Below are positions 56,979 to 64,000 of a DNA stretch of 64,000 nucleotides, in pieces. The position numbers were made by a program, and so were the translations under genes. Each line of letters opens with the position of its first letter. Positions within the stretch are counted from its first letter, which is position 1. Source of the DNA: Natrinema ejinorense (GTDB taxonomy: Archaea > Halobacteriota > Halobacteria > Halobacteriales > Natrialbaceae); assembly GCF_002494345.1 (NCBI RefSeq), contig NZ_NXNI01000001.1:558001-622000 (forward strand), read 5' to 3'. Under the pieces are notes generated by a model. That model made no database searches. It saw nothing but the letters and a program-made list of their open reading frames with translations, and was not told where the DNA came from.

Positions 56979-57557
56979 TCAGCGATGTCGCTGTGCGCGG
57001 AGCAGCCGCCAGACATCACCGACGATCGGCGCACCGTCGAACAACCAGAGCGCCAGCACGGCGAGACCCAGCAGGAACTGGAACGCGATCTGTACCGTCA
57101 GCCCGCCGGTAAGGAGTTGGTGCACGTATCGGACGAAGTATCGAGCGAAGTGGTCGAGGAATCCGCCGTGAGAGGTCGCTGGCGGCGATGCAATCGGCCA
57201 GAGGACGATTCGGGGGTCGACCACCCGTCCCCTGAGCAACTGGCTGAACAGGTCGGCAAGCGGGTGTGAGACGTACGCGAGTGCGAACGCACCCGAGAGG
57301 GCTCGCTCCCCCCGCCGGACGGCCATCGCGTACACCGCGAGGCAAACGAACGGAGCGACGAACATCGAGTGTCCGATCGAATAGCCGACGTCCGTGATAC
57401 CGACCGTCCAGGCGAGCGGTTTGTCGATGAGGTCCGGTAGCTGCGACCCGACGGCGACGGCGACCGTCTCGCGAGCGGAGGGCGACGTCCGAAAGATCAC
57501 GTTCGTCGTCAGCGAGTACAGGACGTACGCGAACGCGAAGTGCTCCCATGGCCACAT
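56979..57557 (-). CDS. DUF457-type membrane-bound metal-dependent hydrolase
   Basis: 192 residues, five hydrophobic helices. WPWEHFAFAYVLYSL, VGSQLPDLIDKPLAWT (PDhhD), YSIGHSMFVAP and LAYVSHPLADLFSQLLRG carry the conserved His/Asp residues of the YdjM/DUF457 family. Its start is immediately after the DUF1616 stop, one operon. It is paralogous to the gene at 19305. Confidence 0.78.
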   Translation of the reverse strand: MWPWEHFAFAYVLYSLTTNVIFRTSPSARETVAVAVGSQLPDLIDKPLAWTVGITDVGYSIGHSMFVAPFVCLAVYAMAVRRGERALSGAFALAYVSHPLADLFSQLLRGRVVDPRIVLWPIASPPATSHGGFLDHFARYFVRYVHQLLTGGLTVQIAFQFLLGLAVLALWLFDGAPIVGDVWRLLRAQRHR

Positions 57558-58547
57558 CTATTCCACCTCGATCGGAAGACGGGCGACGCGATAGGCGTTG
57601 TCGGTCGTCGGCTCCGCCGGCGGTTCATCGTCGTATAGCAACAGCAGCAACCGAAGGTCGTCCCCTCGCATCGTCGGCGTGATCTCGAGGGTCTGCCGGT
57701 GCGTGTCGCCATCGGAAACCGTCGCCGTCTTCCTGTCTAGCTCGGCCGATTCGCCGACGGTCACGTTGGTCCCGTCGTCGCTCACCCGCTGGAGCAGCAC
57801 CACGGTCGTGTAGGTCCGCTGTTCGTGTTCCCGATTCGTGATCGTCGCCTGTAGCTCCTGACGCTCTCCCGCGGTATAGGTCGACTCGTACATCGTTCCT
57901 GTTTCTCCAGTCACGTTTTCCGATTCGACCGATAGTTCCGTGAACCCGTCGTGCTGCGGCGGGTTCACGAGGGCGAAGCCACCGCTCGCGAGCAACAGGA
58001 GCAGCCCGATCCCGACGGCCACGTTGTACGGTCGGTAGCTGATTCGCTCGTACGGACTCGGACGATCCCGAGCAAAGAACGGTGAGACCGACGATATCGA
58101 GGGTGTGAACCGCCGATCGGGCGGACAGCGGTATCGAGAACCGATCGCGAAGAGTGCGAGGACGACGGTGATCACTGCCAGCCCCGAGAGTACCGGTTCT
58201 AGCGTCAATCCCCCCGGGGTTACGGCCGCGAAAAGGGTGATCGCGGGGACGATCGCAACACTAAACACGACTGACAGGACCGCTCGTTCGATCGGCTCGA
58301 GTCCACCACTGACTAGCAACGGACTGCCGAGTCCGGATTTCTCGTCGTCGAAGGTCCGATAGTCGTCGTTTGGCTCGTCCGGAAAGAGGGCCGAGACGAG
58401 CGTATACCCGGGAAGGAAGAGAACGAGCGGAATCGTCAGCGCGATTCTGACAGCTCCGCCTATGCCTGAAACAATGCCGAACGTGAGGGCGCCAGTGACC
58501 GCGATGACGACTGCGAGATCGAAAAACCACCAGTGAGTGTCGCTCAT
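57558..58547 (-). CDS. DUF1616 family membrane protein
   Basis: 329 residues. Four N-terminal transmembrane helices contain the family hallmark IPLVLFLPGYTLVSALFPDE and GLEPIERAVLSVVFSVAIVP. A fifth helix (about 176-192) is followed by an exported beta domain (YTAGERQELQATITNREHEQ). DUF1616 proteins accompany archaeal surface-polysaccharide genes; function unknown. The start is supported by a TATA box 30 bases upstream. Confidence 0.83.
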   Translation of the reverse strand: MSDTHWWFFDLAVVIAVTGALTFGIVSGIGGAVRIALTIPLVLFLPGYTLVSALFPDEPNDDYRTFDDEKSGLGSPLLVSGGLEPIERAVLSVVFSVAIVPAITLFAAVTPGGLTLEPVLSGLAVITVVLALFAIGSRYRCPPDRRFTPSISSVSPFFARDRPSPYERISYRPYNVAVGIGLLLLLASGGFALVNPPQHDGFTELSVESENVTGETGTMYESTYTAGERQELQATITNREHEQRTYTTVVLLQRVSDDGTNVTVGESAELDRKTATVSDGDTHRQTLEITPTMRGDDLRLLLLLYDDEPPAEPTTDNAYRVARLPIEVE

Positions 58548-58573
58548 TTCCTCATCATGAGGGACAGTAGCGG

Positions 58574-58580
58574 TTTATTA
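58574..58580 (-). promoter_or_regulatory. TATA box of the DUF1616 operon
   Basis: TTTATTA on the plus strand (TAATAAA on the coding strand), centred 30 bases before the start at 58547. Confidence 0.5.
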
Positions 58581-58934
58581 TCGCCGGGATAAGCCCCGAT
58601 TCCACGGGGTAGTCCGGCGGTCGTCCGCCATCGAAGTATAACGATCTCGACACCGAATTTGCTTAAGTCACTTCCGTCCGTTCTTGAGAGTCATAGAACC
58701 GTGAATGAACGTAAATTCTGAACGAAGGTAAAAAATATGCGCGCTATTATTCTAGAAATAAATATCCGTAGACAATTCCAGTACTCGGGTATTTGGGCCT
58801 CTGGTGCCCGATATTTCGGTATAAAAATGGCGGAAAATGATATAGGAGTTCGTGAAAATACGTAAAGTATGAAATTCAGGGATACACGGTATCCATACTT
58901 TATTACCCTCTCCTGAATAGGGGTGATTGGCGCA
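58581..58934. promoter_or_regulatory. A/T-rich divergent regulatory region with palindromes
   Basis: 354 bases of low G+C. Inverted repeats GGATAC/GTATCC (58880-58894) and AAAGTATG/CATACTTT (58864-58901) overlap 34-70 bases before the start at 58935. A direct repeat of CG(G/A)TATTT occurs near 58795-58828. No gene supported. Confidence 0.45.
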
Positions 58935-59546
58935 ATGAAAGCGAAACATATCAGCTCCGAAGAGAAGGATAAGGCCGGTGTGATCGACGACCGTCAGGGT
59001 GCGGATGAGGACGCTGATTGCCTCTCCGAGGAGCCTGCGTTTTCGAAGGACGAAATCTTTCATCTCCTGCAGAACGAACGCCGTCGGATGGTGCTTCGGT
59101 ATCTCCGAGGAACTGAAGGGCCCGTACGCATGCGCGATGTCGCAGAGCAGGTCGCCGCGTGGGAACACGATACTACCGTCGAAAACCTCACGTCGACACA
59201 GCGTCAGCGCGTCTACATCCCCCTCTATCAGTCCCATCTCTCGAAACTCGACAAGGCGGGCCTGATCGAGTACCAGCAAAACCGCGGACTCGTCGAGCGA
59301 AAGCCCCCTGCTGACCGAGTCGACCGATACCTCGAATTGGACTCGACCGAGGTCTCGACCGATGAGCAACGCTCCGAGAGCCCACAGTGGGACGATTACT
59401 ATCTCGGTGCAACGGTCGTCTCCTACGCGATTCTCCTCGGTGCAGTGATCGAGTTGCCGTTCGCCTCGCTCCTCTCGGGGATCGGTCTGAGCGCGCTCAT
59501 CCTCACGGTCTTTACGATGGTCACGATCAAGCGACTCGTCAACTGA
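58935..59546 (+). CDS. Membrane-tethered winged-helix protein (DUF7344)
   Basis: 203 residues. FSKDEIFHLLQNERRRMVLR starts the DUF7344 winged helix, running to YQSHLSKLDKAGLIEYQQNR (about 35-120). Two C-terminal transmembrane helices follow (about 158-198, DDYYLGATVVSYAILLGAVI). Proteins of this type are common haloarchaeal putative regulators next to surface-glycan genes. ATG 58935 is preferred to GTG 58923. Confidence 0.8.
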   Translation: MKAKHISSEEKDKAGVIDDRQGADEDADCLSEEPAFSKDEIFHLLQNERRRMVLRYLRGTEGPVRMRDVAEQVAAWEHDTTVENLTSTQRQRVYIPLYQSHLSKLDKAGLIEYQQNRGLVERKPPADRVDRYLELDSTEVSTDEQRSESPQWDDYYLGATVVSYAILLGAVIELPFASLLSGIGLSALILTVFTMVTIKRLVN

Positions 59547-59612
59547 TGTTGACTCCCACGCACGTCCCGACGCAGACCGAACCGACGACCGGAGACAGTA
59601 TCCGTCTGCTCG

Positions 59613-60098
59613 TTACGAAATCAGGACGGAAACCGAGACGAGCGCGATGAACAGGAGCAACAACCCGATCGAAATCGTTGCGAGCACGGCCGGTGAGAAT
59701 CGCTGACCTCCGCCCGTGTGAGTAACGGACCGCTCGACCAGCCCCTGTGTCTCGTCGAACTCGATGGCACCCGACTCGTCGAGTGCTGGCAGGCGCTCCT
59801 GATGGAGTCGCTCGTGGATGGATGCCCACGTTTCGATCGACGTGTAGGCCGGTTCGATCAACGCATCGGCGACTTCGTCGACGGTCACGGGTGTGTTCAT
59901 CTCGTTGATGACGTCCACGAGCGCGTCATCGGATTCCGGAAGGAACCGCTCGACTCGAGTATCGGCTTCTCGGCCCGACGAGAAATCACTCCCTGGAGCG
60001 TAGATCATCGTCACGCCCGAACACGTATCCGAAGCCCCAGACCGCTCTTCGTCGGATTCGTTGGACGAAGAACGCAACCAAGACGGCGTCAGACGCAT
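59613..60098 (-). CDS. Second membrane-tethered DUF7344-like protein
   Basis: 161 residues. The winged helix spans about 50-120 (VDEVADALIEPAYTSIETWA, ERLPALDESGAIEFDETQGL), and one C-terminal transmembrane helix (139-160) ends the chain. It is convergent with the DUF7344 gene at 58935, with which it shares the LDESGAIEFDE-type wing, suggesting an old duplication. Start 60098 has a TATATAA box 26 bases upstream. Confidence 0.77.
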   Translation of the reverse strand: MRLTPSWLRSSSNESDEERSGASDTCSGVTMIYAPGSDFSSGREADTRVERFLPESDDALVDVINEMNTPVTVDEVADALIEPAYTSIETWASIHERLHQERLPALDESGAIEFDETQGLVERSVTHTGGGQRFSPAVLATISIGLLLLFIALVSVSVLIS

Positions 60099-60120
60099 AT
60101 TCCGCGCTTAAACGGCGTGG

Positions 60121-60163
60121 TATATAAGGCTTCTCACGGTTTATTCCCCGTGAACGGAATAAA
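60121..60163 (-). promoter_or_regulatory. TATA box and palindrome upstream of the second DUF7344 gene
   Basis: TATATAA at 60121-60127 is centred 26 bases before the start. Just upstream lies a perfect inverted repeat TTTATTCC-8 bases-GGAATAAA (60140-60163), a likely operator. Confidence 0.5.
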
Positions 60164-60328
60164 TAGCACGTAGAGTGACTTTCACGGATGATCGCCACCG
60201 TGAGACCCCAGCAACGATCGTACTCACTGAAAGTCGATGCAGACGATCGCGCGACGGCTGTTCGATCGGTGTGTCAATCGGATCAATTGGTACTCTATTC
60301 TCTCTCCGGCCGGATCGGACCGAGCGCG

Positions 60329-62032
60329 TTACGTGACCGTCCGCTCCGGTGGCCACAGCCACGACTGGAGTTGGTCCCGTGATCCCGACCAGCACTCGAG
60401 CCATCCGCGGAGATCGGTGAGTCTGAGTTTGTGCCTGGCCGGCAGGTGATGGACGTGCTCGAGGTCACCCAACAGCCGTCGGTCGAAGTCGTGTCGTTCG
60501 AAGAGCGTCTTGCGGTCCGGCCACGGCGGTTCGAACGACGAGAGAACCGGTGTCTTCCGACGAACGAAGCCTTCCACCTCGTTGAGCAGCGTTGCATCGT
60601 GCGGTCGATCGGGCGGTCGGTGTCGCAGGATGTCGTCGTCGATTTGCTCACACGCCTGGAGGAACGTGCCCGTCGTTCGGTCTTCCGGTGGTGTCAGGAG
60701 GTGCCAATCGATCAGGTCGCGATCCGTCGCCAGAAACGAGGTCACGAAGTGATCGGACAGGTGATTGTGGAAGGGCATCGACGGCTGATTTGCGATGCCA
60801 CAGCAGGTGAGCGCGTTCTGGACCGTCTCCGCGCGGCCCCGTCTGGCCGCGAACTCGTCGCCGATAGCGTCCCTGACGAACGCGTCCGGAGCCACGTCGA
60901 ATGCCGTCTGTTCGGCGAGTTCGAGGCTGGCCTCGCGGCTGTAGCCCAGTTTCTCGAGGAGTACCTCGACGGGGTCGGGATCCGGATCGAGCCGGCCGGT
61001 CGGAATGCGTTTATCGAGGAGGTCGATGGTTTCCGAGGCGGTGAAATGGCCGCGAAAGAACGTGTCACAGAGGAGGCCGTGATACATCGTGTCGACCTCG
61101 ATGTCGTCCGTGTAGCCGGCGTGGTGGATGTGCAGGGACTCTTTGATCCCCTGTGAGTAGCGACTCTTCGACTCGTCGGGCCGGAGGTAGCGCTCGTCCG
61201 GTGGGAAGGCAGTGTGGCTCGCGCCGTACTGAGCGGCGAGCGATCGCGCGCCACGGACCTCCTGTGCCTCGAGTGATCCCACCGTATAACTGCAGCCGAT
61301 GTCGTCGACTTGCGAGAGGAGGATTCGCGAATCGTAGCCGGCCGAGAGGAGCACGCCCTTTCGCCCCGGGAGCGACGATCGCCGTCGGAGTGCCCGCTCG
61401 AGTCGATCGGCGAGTTCGTCGACAGCGTCGAATTCCTGTGGCGGCTGTGGGTCGTAGACGAATCGATCGAGCGAGTCGATCGACGCGGGCGTGAGACGGC
61501 TGTCGATCGGCAGCCGATGGAGTTCCGTGACGGTCGTCTTCTCGCCGAGGACAACCCCGAGGTGGAGGAATTCGAGGACGCCGTCCCGAGAGAGCGTCGG
61601 CTCCGCGATGGTGCGGCCGATCGCAGCAGCGTCGGTTCCGAAGACGCGAGTCCCCGAATCGTCAGTATAGAAGCACTCCCGGGATCGAATGGGGTCAGTA
61701 GCGACGAACGCGTCATCGCTCGACTCGGCATCGACGACGGCCAGATACGACCCATTGAGCGCCGTCAGCGCATGCCGTCCGTCCGTCTCGTAGCGCTCGA
61801 GAAGCCAGCGTGCGGCGTTGGGTTCGTCCCCAGGGACGTACGCCTCGCCCCAGACGAGACAGCACCCCTCATCGCCGGTGTACGCGGCGCTCCAGCCGGG
61901 TGCGCCGAGATCGGAATCGCTGATTCCGACCGTAAGCATCGATCCAGCGAGCACCTCGTCGAATTCGTCGCTGGATCTGAACCGCTCGAACGCGTCTATA
62001 CCGCCGAATACGCCGAAGAGTTCCCTGTTCAT
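60329..62032 (-). CDS. Asparagine synthase-like amidotransferase lacking the glutaminase cysteine
   Basis: 567 residues. The N-terminal half resembles the class II glutaminase domain of AsnB, but its start reads MNRELFGVFGG instead of MCGI, so the catalytic Cys2 is missing. The synthetase half has the PP-loop GVLLSAGYDSRILLSQVDDI (near 245-264), normally SGGxDS. Such proteins in polysaccharide clusters modify sugar carboxylates, or act as ammonia-using ligases. ATG 62032 is used; the frame goes on to 62140. It diverges from the deacetylase gene. Confidence 0.78.
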   Translation of the reverse strand: MNRELFGVFGGIDAFERFRSSDEFDEVLAGSMLTVGISDSDLGAPGWSAAYTGDEGCCLVWGEAYVPGDEPNAARWLLERYETDGRHALTALNGSYLAVVDAESSDDAFVATDPIRSRECFYTDDSGTRVFGTDAAAIGRTIAEPTLSRDGVLEFLHLGVVLGEKTTVTELHRLPIDSRLTPASIDSLDRFVYDPQPPQEFDAVDELADRLERALRRRSSLPGRKGVLLSAGYDSRILLSQVDDIGCSYTVGSLEAQEVRGARSLAAQYGASHTAFPPDERYLRPDESKSRYSQGIKESLHIHHAGYTDDIEVDTMYHGLLCDTFFRGHFTASETIDLLDKRIPTGRLDPDPDPVEVLLEKLGYSREASLELAEQTAFDVAPDAFVRDAIGDEFAARRGRAETVQNALTCCGIANQPSMPFHNHLSDHFVTSFLATDRDLIDWHLLTPPEDRTTGTFLQACEQIDDDILRHRPPDRPHDATLLNEVEGFVRRKTPVLSSFEPPWPDRKTLFERHDFDRRLLGDLEHVHHLPARHKLRLTDLRGWLECWSGSRDQLQSWLWPPERTVT

Positions 62033-62216
62033 CGTCGAAACGTCCTCACAGACGGCGTACGGTCCCGCGGGGAAGAATCGCGTTCCAACCGATCTTCGTG
62101 TCCGTACGCCTCCGTGGGCCACCTTCGGACGAGCACTCAATTACTATGCTACCCTTAAGCGTCGATGCGACGGATTCGAGGCGAGTCGGACGACTGTCGC
62201 TCCGGACTATCGGATC

Positions 62217-62224
62217 TATAATAA
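62217..62224 (+). promoter_or_regulatory. TATA-like box of the deacetylase gene
   Basis: TATAATAA centred about 35 bases before ATG 62256, inside the 223-base divergent region between the amidotransferase-like and deacetylase genes. Confidence 0.4.
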
Positions 62225-62255
62225 TGGGATCGCTGTCGGTAGCTTCGGATCGTCA

Positions 62256-63584
62256 ATGTCACGGAAACGCGCGACGCGACGTCGGTTCCTCGCACTGTCG
62301 GGTGCGGCCGGACTCACCGGTATGGCCGGCTGTGCGGATCGGCTCAAGTCGGCGTCCGAGGAAATCAACGGCGATTCAGCGGACGAACCCCCGGCCGGTT
62401 CGGACGGCTCGACGCCCGGACTCACGGACGGGATGCCGCCGCTCGAGACCGAATTCGACAGTCGAGAACGGTATCGCCAGCCGGGCGAAGCGCTCGACGA
62501 TTTCGGTGATCTCGATGCCTGGACCGTCAGTCGAGGATCCGGCGAAGCGGACACGGACGTCGTGTTCGACGGTGAGCAGAGCTTCAAGCTCCAGTCGAAC
62601 GGCAGCGAGAATATCGTCGCGGAGCGGAGCCTCGAGGGGGAAGACCTGACGGAAACGGACCTCTCCGTGATGGTCCGGACGACGACGCCCCAGAGCATCG
62701 CGATCAACCTGCGTCTCGTCGACCAGTTCGGCACCGAGAAGGTGTACTCGCTTCGGGAAATCAGGTACCGCGCTCCCGACATCGGCTGGTTCCGGACGAG
62801 TCCCGGCGTCTTCCAGCAGGACGAGGTCGGACCGTCGCTGGACTATCTGGATCGGCTCGAGATTCAGGTGCTCCACTCCATGCCGGAGGCGGAGGTCTGG
62901 GTCGACGATCTGCGGACCCACGAGACGCCCGACCAGGGGTACGTCATGTTGAGCTGGGACGACGGGATGCTCGACTACTACGAGACCGCCGCGCCGCTCC
63001 ACGACGAGTACGGGTTCCCGGCGGTCCAGGCACCGGTGCCGCGGTGGGTCGAACAGGGACGAGCGGGAGTCATGTCGCTCTCGGAACTGCAGGAGCGCCA
63101 GGAAGCCGGCGATCAGATCGTCGTCCACGGGACGCACGATCCGATTCACGAACTCGACGACGAAGACGTACTCGAGGAACGGCTCAGGAACGACAAACGG
63201 TGGTACATCGATAACGGCTTCGAAGGGGCGAACTACATCGTCCATCCCCACAACAGTTTCGACAAGACGAGCCTCGAGCAGACGACCGCCTACCACTACT
63301 GTGGCGGCTTCAATCAGTCCGGGAGCGTCAACACGACGAGCGTCTACGGCTTCGATCCCCTGGCGTTGCCGCGGACGATCGGACACGACCTCGGGATTTC
63401 GAAACGGAGCGTCGATCTCGCCGCCCAGCACAACCAGTGTACGATCTTGAACTTCCACACGTTCGACGCCGACAACACGATGCCCGAGGGCGACTACGAG
63501 ACGCTACTCGAGCACATCGACAGCGCCGACGTCGAGGTCATTACCTTCGACGACCTCTGGCGACTGCGAGCGGGCGACCGCTGA
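62256..63584 (+). CDS. Tat-exported polysaccharide deacetylase lipoprotein
   Basis: 442 residues. SRKRATRRRFLALSGAAGLT is a twin-arginine signal followed by a lipobox Cys (MAGCADRL near 26). A beta-sandwich (70-225, carbohydrate-binding-like) precedes the NodB deacetylase domain: VMLSWDDGMLDYYETAAPLH has the catalytic Asp pair and VVHGTHDPIHEL the metal His residues. It would remove N- or O-acetyl groups from an extracellular glycan. ATG 62256 gives the signal at the N-terminus; the upstream frame overlaps the neighbouring gene. Confidence 0.84.
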   Translation: MSRKRATRRRFLALSGAAGLTGMAGCADRLKSASEEINGDSADEPPAGSDGSTPGLTDGMPPLETEFDSRERYRQPGEALDDFGDLDAWTVSRGSGEADTDVVFDGEQSFKLQSNGSENIVAERSLEGEDLTETDLSVMVRTTTPQSIAINLRLVDQFGTEKVYSLREIRYRAPDIGWFRTSPGVFQQDEVGPSLDYLDRLEIQVLHSMPEAEVWVDDLRTHETPDQGYVMLSWDDGMLDYYETAAPLHDEYGFPAVQAPVPRWVEQGRAGVMSLSELQERQEAGDQIVVHGTHDPIHELDDEDVLEERLRNDKRWYIDNGFEGANYIVHPHNSFDKTSLEQTTAYHYCGGFNQSGSVNTTSVYGFDPLALPRTIGHDLGISKRSVDLAAQHNQCTILNFHTFDADNTMPEGDYETLLEHIDSADVEVITFDDLWRLRAGDR

Positions 63585-63766
63585 TTTTCGGTTCCCGTCG
63601 GCGCCTCGCTTGCAGTCCGTGGACGACTCCCCGAAACGACCGACGCTCCGGTAGCGACGGCTCCCCGCTCACGAACCAGAAGCGATGGGGCTCCGTTCAC
63701 GAGCTGGGAGCGTCGGTGGGTACCGGTGAGTGTCGCCACGGTGGACGGCAGGACTCGACGATCGAG
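63585..63766. other. Short intergenic region
   Basis: 182 bases between convergent genes; nothing recognised apart from low-complexity frames. Confidence 0.3.
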
Positions 63767-64000
63767 TCAGCAGTTCGCCGAGAGCGTGATCCGATCGATA
63801 TCGGTCGATCCGTCGTCGTCGACGACGCGCAACGCGACCGGATGATCGCCGTTCGCACCGATCGTCACTTCGATCGTCTCGCCGGCCGCCTCGAACGAGC
63901 CGTCGGCACCGACGCACCACTCGTAGGCCACCAGTTCGCCGTCCGGATCGCGCGACTTCGAGGCGTCGAGGGTGACCGTCTGACCCGGCTCGAGAACCGT
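63767..64000 (-). CDS. PKD-domain protein, C-terminal part
   Basis: Reading from the window edge, 77 codons are open and end in TGA at 63767. The sequence (LEPGQTVTLDASKSRDPDG, then VAYEW and VALRVVDDDGSTDIDRITLS) is a PKD beta-sandwich, an extracellular domain common in haloarchaeal surface glycosidases and S-layer-associated proteins. The rest of the gene lies outside the window. It faces the polysaccharide deacetylase gene. Confidence 0.75.
   Translation of the reverse strand, partial: TVLEPGQTVTLDASKSRDPDGELVAYEWCVGADGSFEAAGETIEVTIGANGDHPVALRVVDDDGSTDIDRITLSANC

Overview
The window is high-G+C haloarchaeal chromosome. Nearly every protein is strongly acidic (Asp/Glu-rich), genes are closely packed on both strands, several starts lie about 26-30 bases downstream of a TATA-like box (leaderless transcripts), and many families are archaeal or haloarchaeal: L21e, Rpb4, DUF655, KsgA, archaeal EF-1-beta, split MetE, SPW-repeat, DUF7344, DUF1616 and DUF420 proteins. 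The content resembles Natrialbales-type haloarchaea, but the genus is inference. No rRNA, tRNA, CRISPR array or recognisable insertion sequence was seen.

Layout. 1-2340: the tail of an FAD monooxygenase-like gene faces an O-methyltransferase gene, next to a decayed sdhB fragment. 2360-3153: intact sdhD and sdhC, whose usual partners sdhB and sdhA are missing downstream. 3317-18466: mixed housekeeping genes, including an AstE-like peptidase, a GNAT, a polysaccharide flippase, a RimK ligase fused to a RimB-like protease domain, katG, a pentad-repeat/PRC protein, an AlkA glycosylase, cobyrinate diamide synthase, an AIR-synthase-like protein, an F420-type oxidoreductase, a zinc-ribbon mini-protein and EF-1-beta. 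18594-27734: PAP2 phosphatase, DUF457, CDP-alcohol phosphotransferase, a four-helix membrane protein and a Gfo/Idh-aldo/keto reductase fusion on the minus strand, then a divergent plus-strand set of sulfatase-like protein, BchC-like dehydrogenase, divergent 6-pyruvoyl-tetrahydropterin-synthase-like protein, glycosyltransferase and methyltransferase. The last three overlap by 4 bases. I read this as a candidate undescribed biosynthetic system.

27798-31613: a CxxC protein, two metallo-beta-lactamase-fold enzymes and a stand-alone gene with class I terpene-synthase motifs. 31762-36065: the archaeal information-processing operon L21e-rpoF-DUF655-ksgA-(mscS)-prmC. 36135-46890: a PQQ-type lipoprotein, a tandem metE pair of which only the second keeps zinc ligands, a Gfo/Idh oxidoreductase, DUF420, leuS with an acidic tandem-repeat insertion, an SPW protein and an anchored surface protein.

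47563-64000: amino-sugar and surface-glycan region. GlmS can feed amino sugars to a nucleotide-sugar dehydrogenase, two glycosyltransferases and a GT-C-like membrane protein. DUF457 and DUF1616 proteins, an asparagine-synthase-like enzyme lacking its glutaminase cysteine, a Tat-exported polysaccharide deacetylase and a PKD-domain protein follow. Three small membrane-tethered winged-helix proteins lie among them and are plausible regulators of the region.
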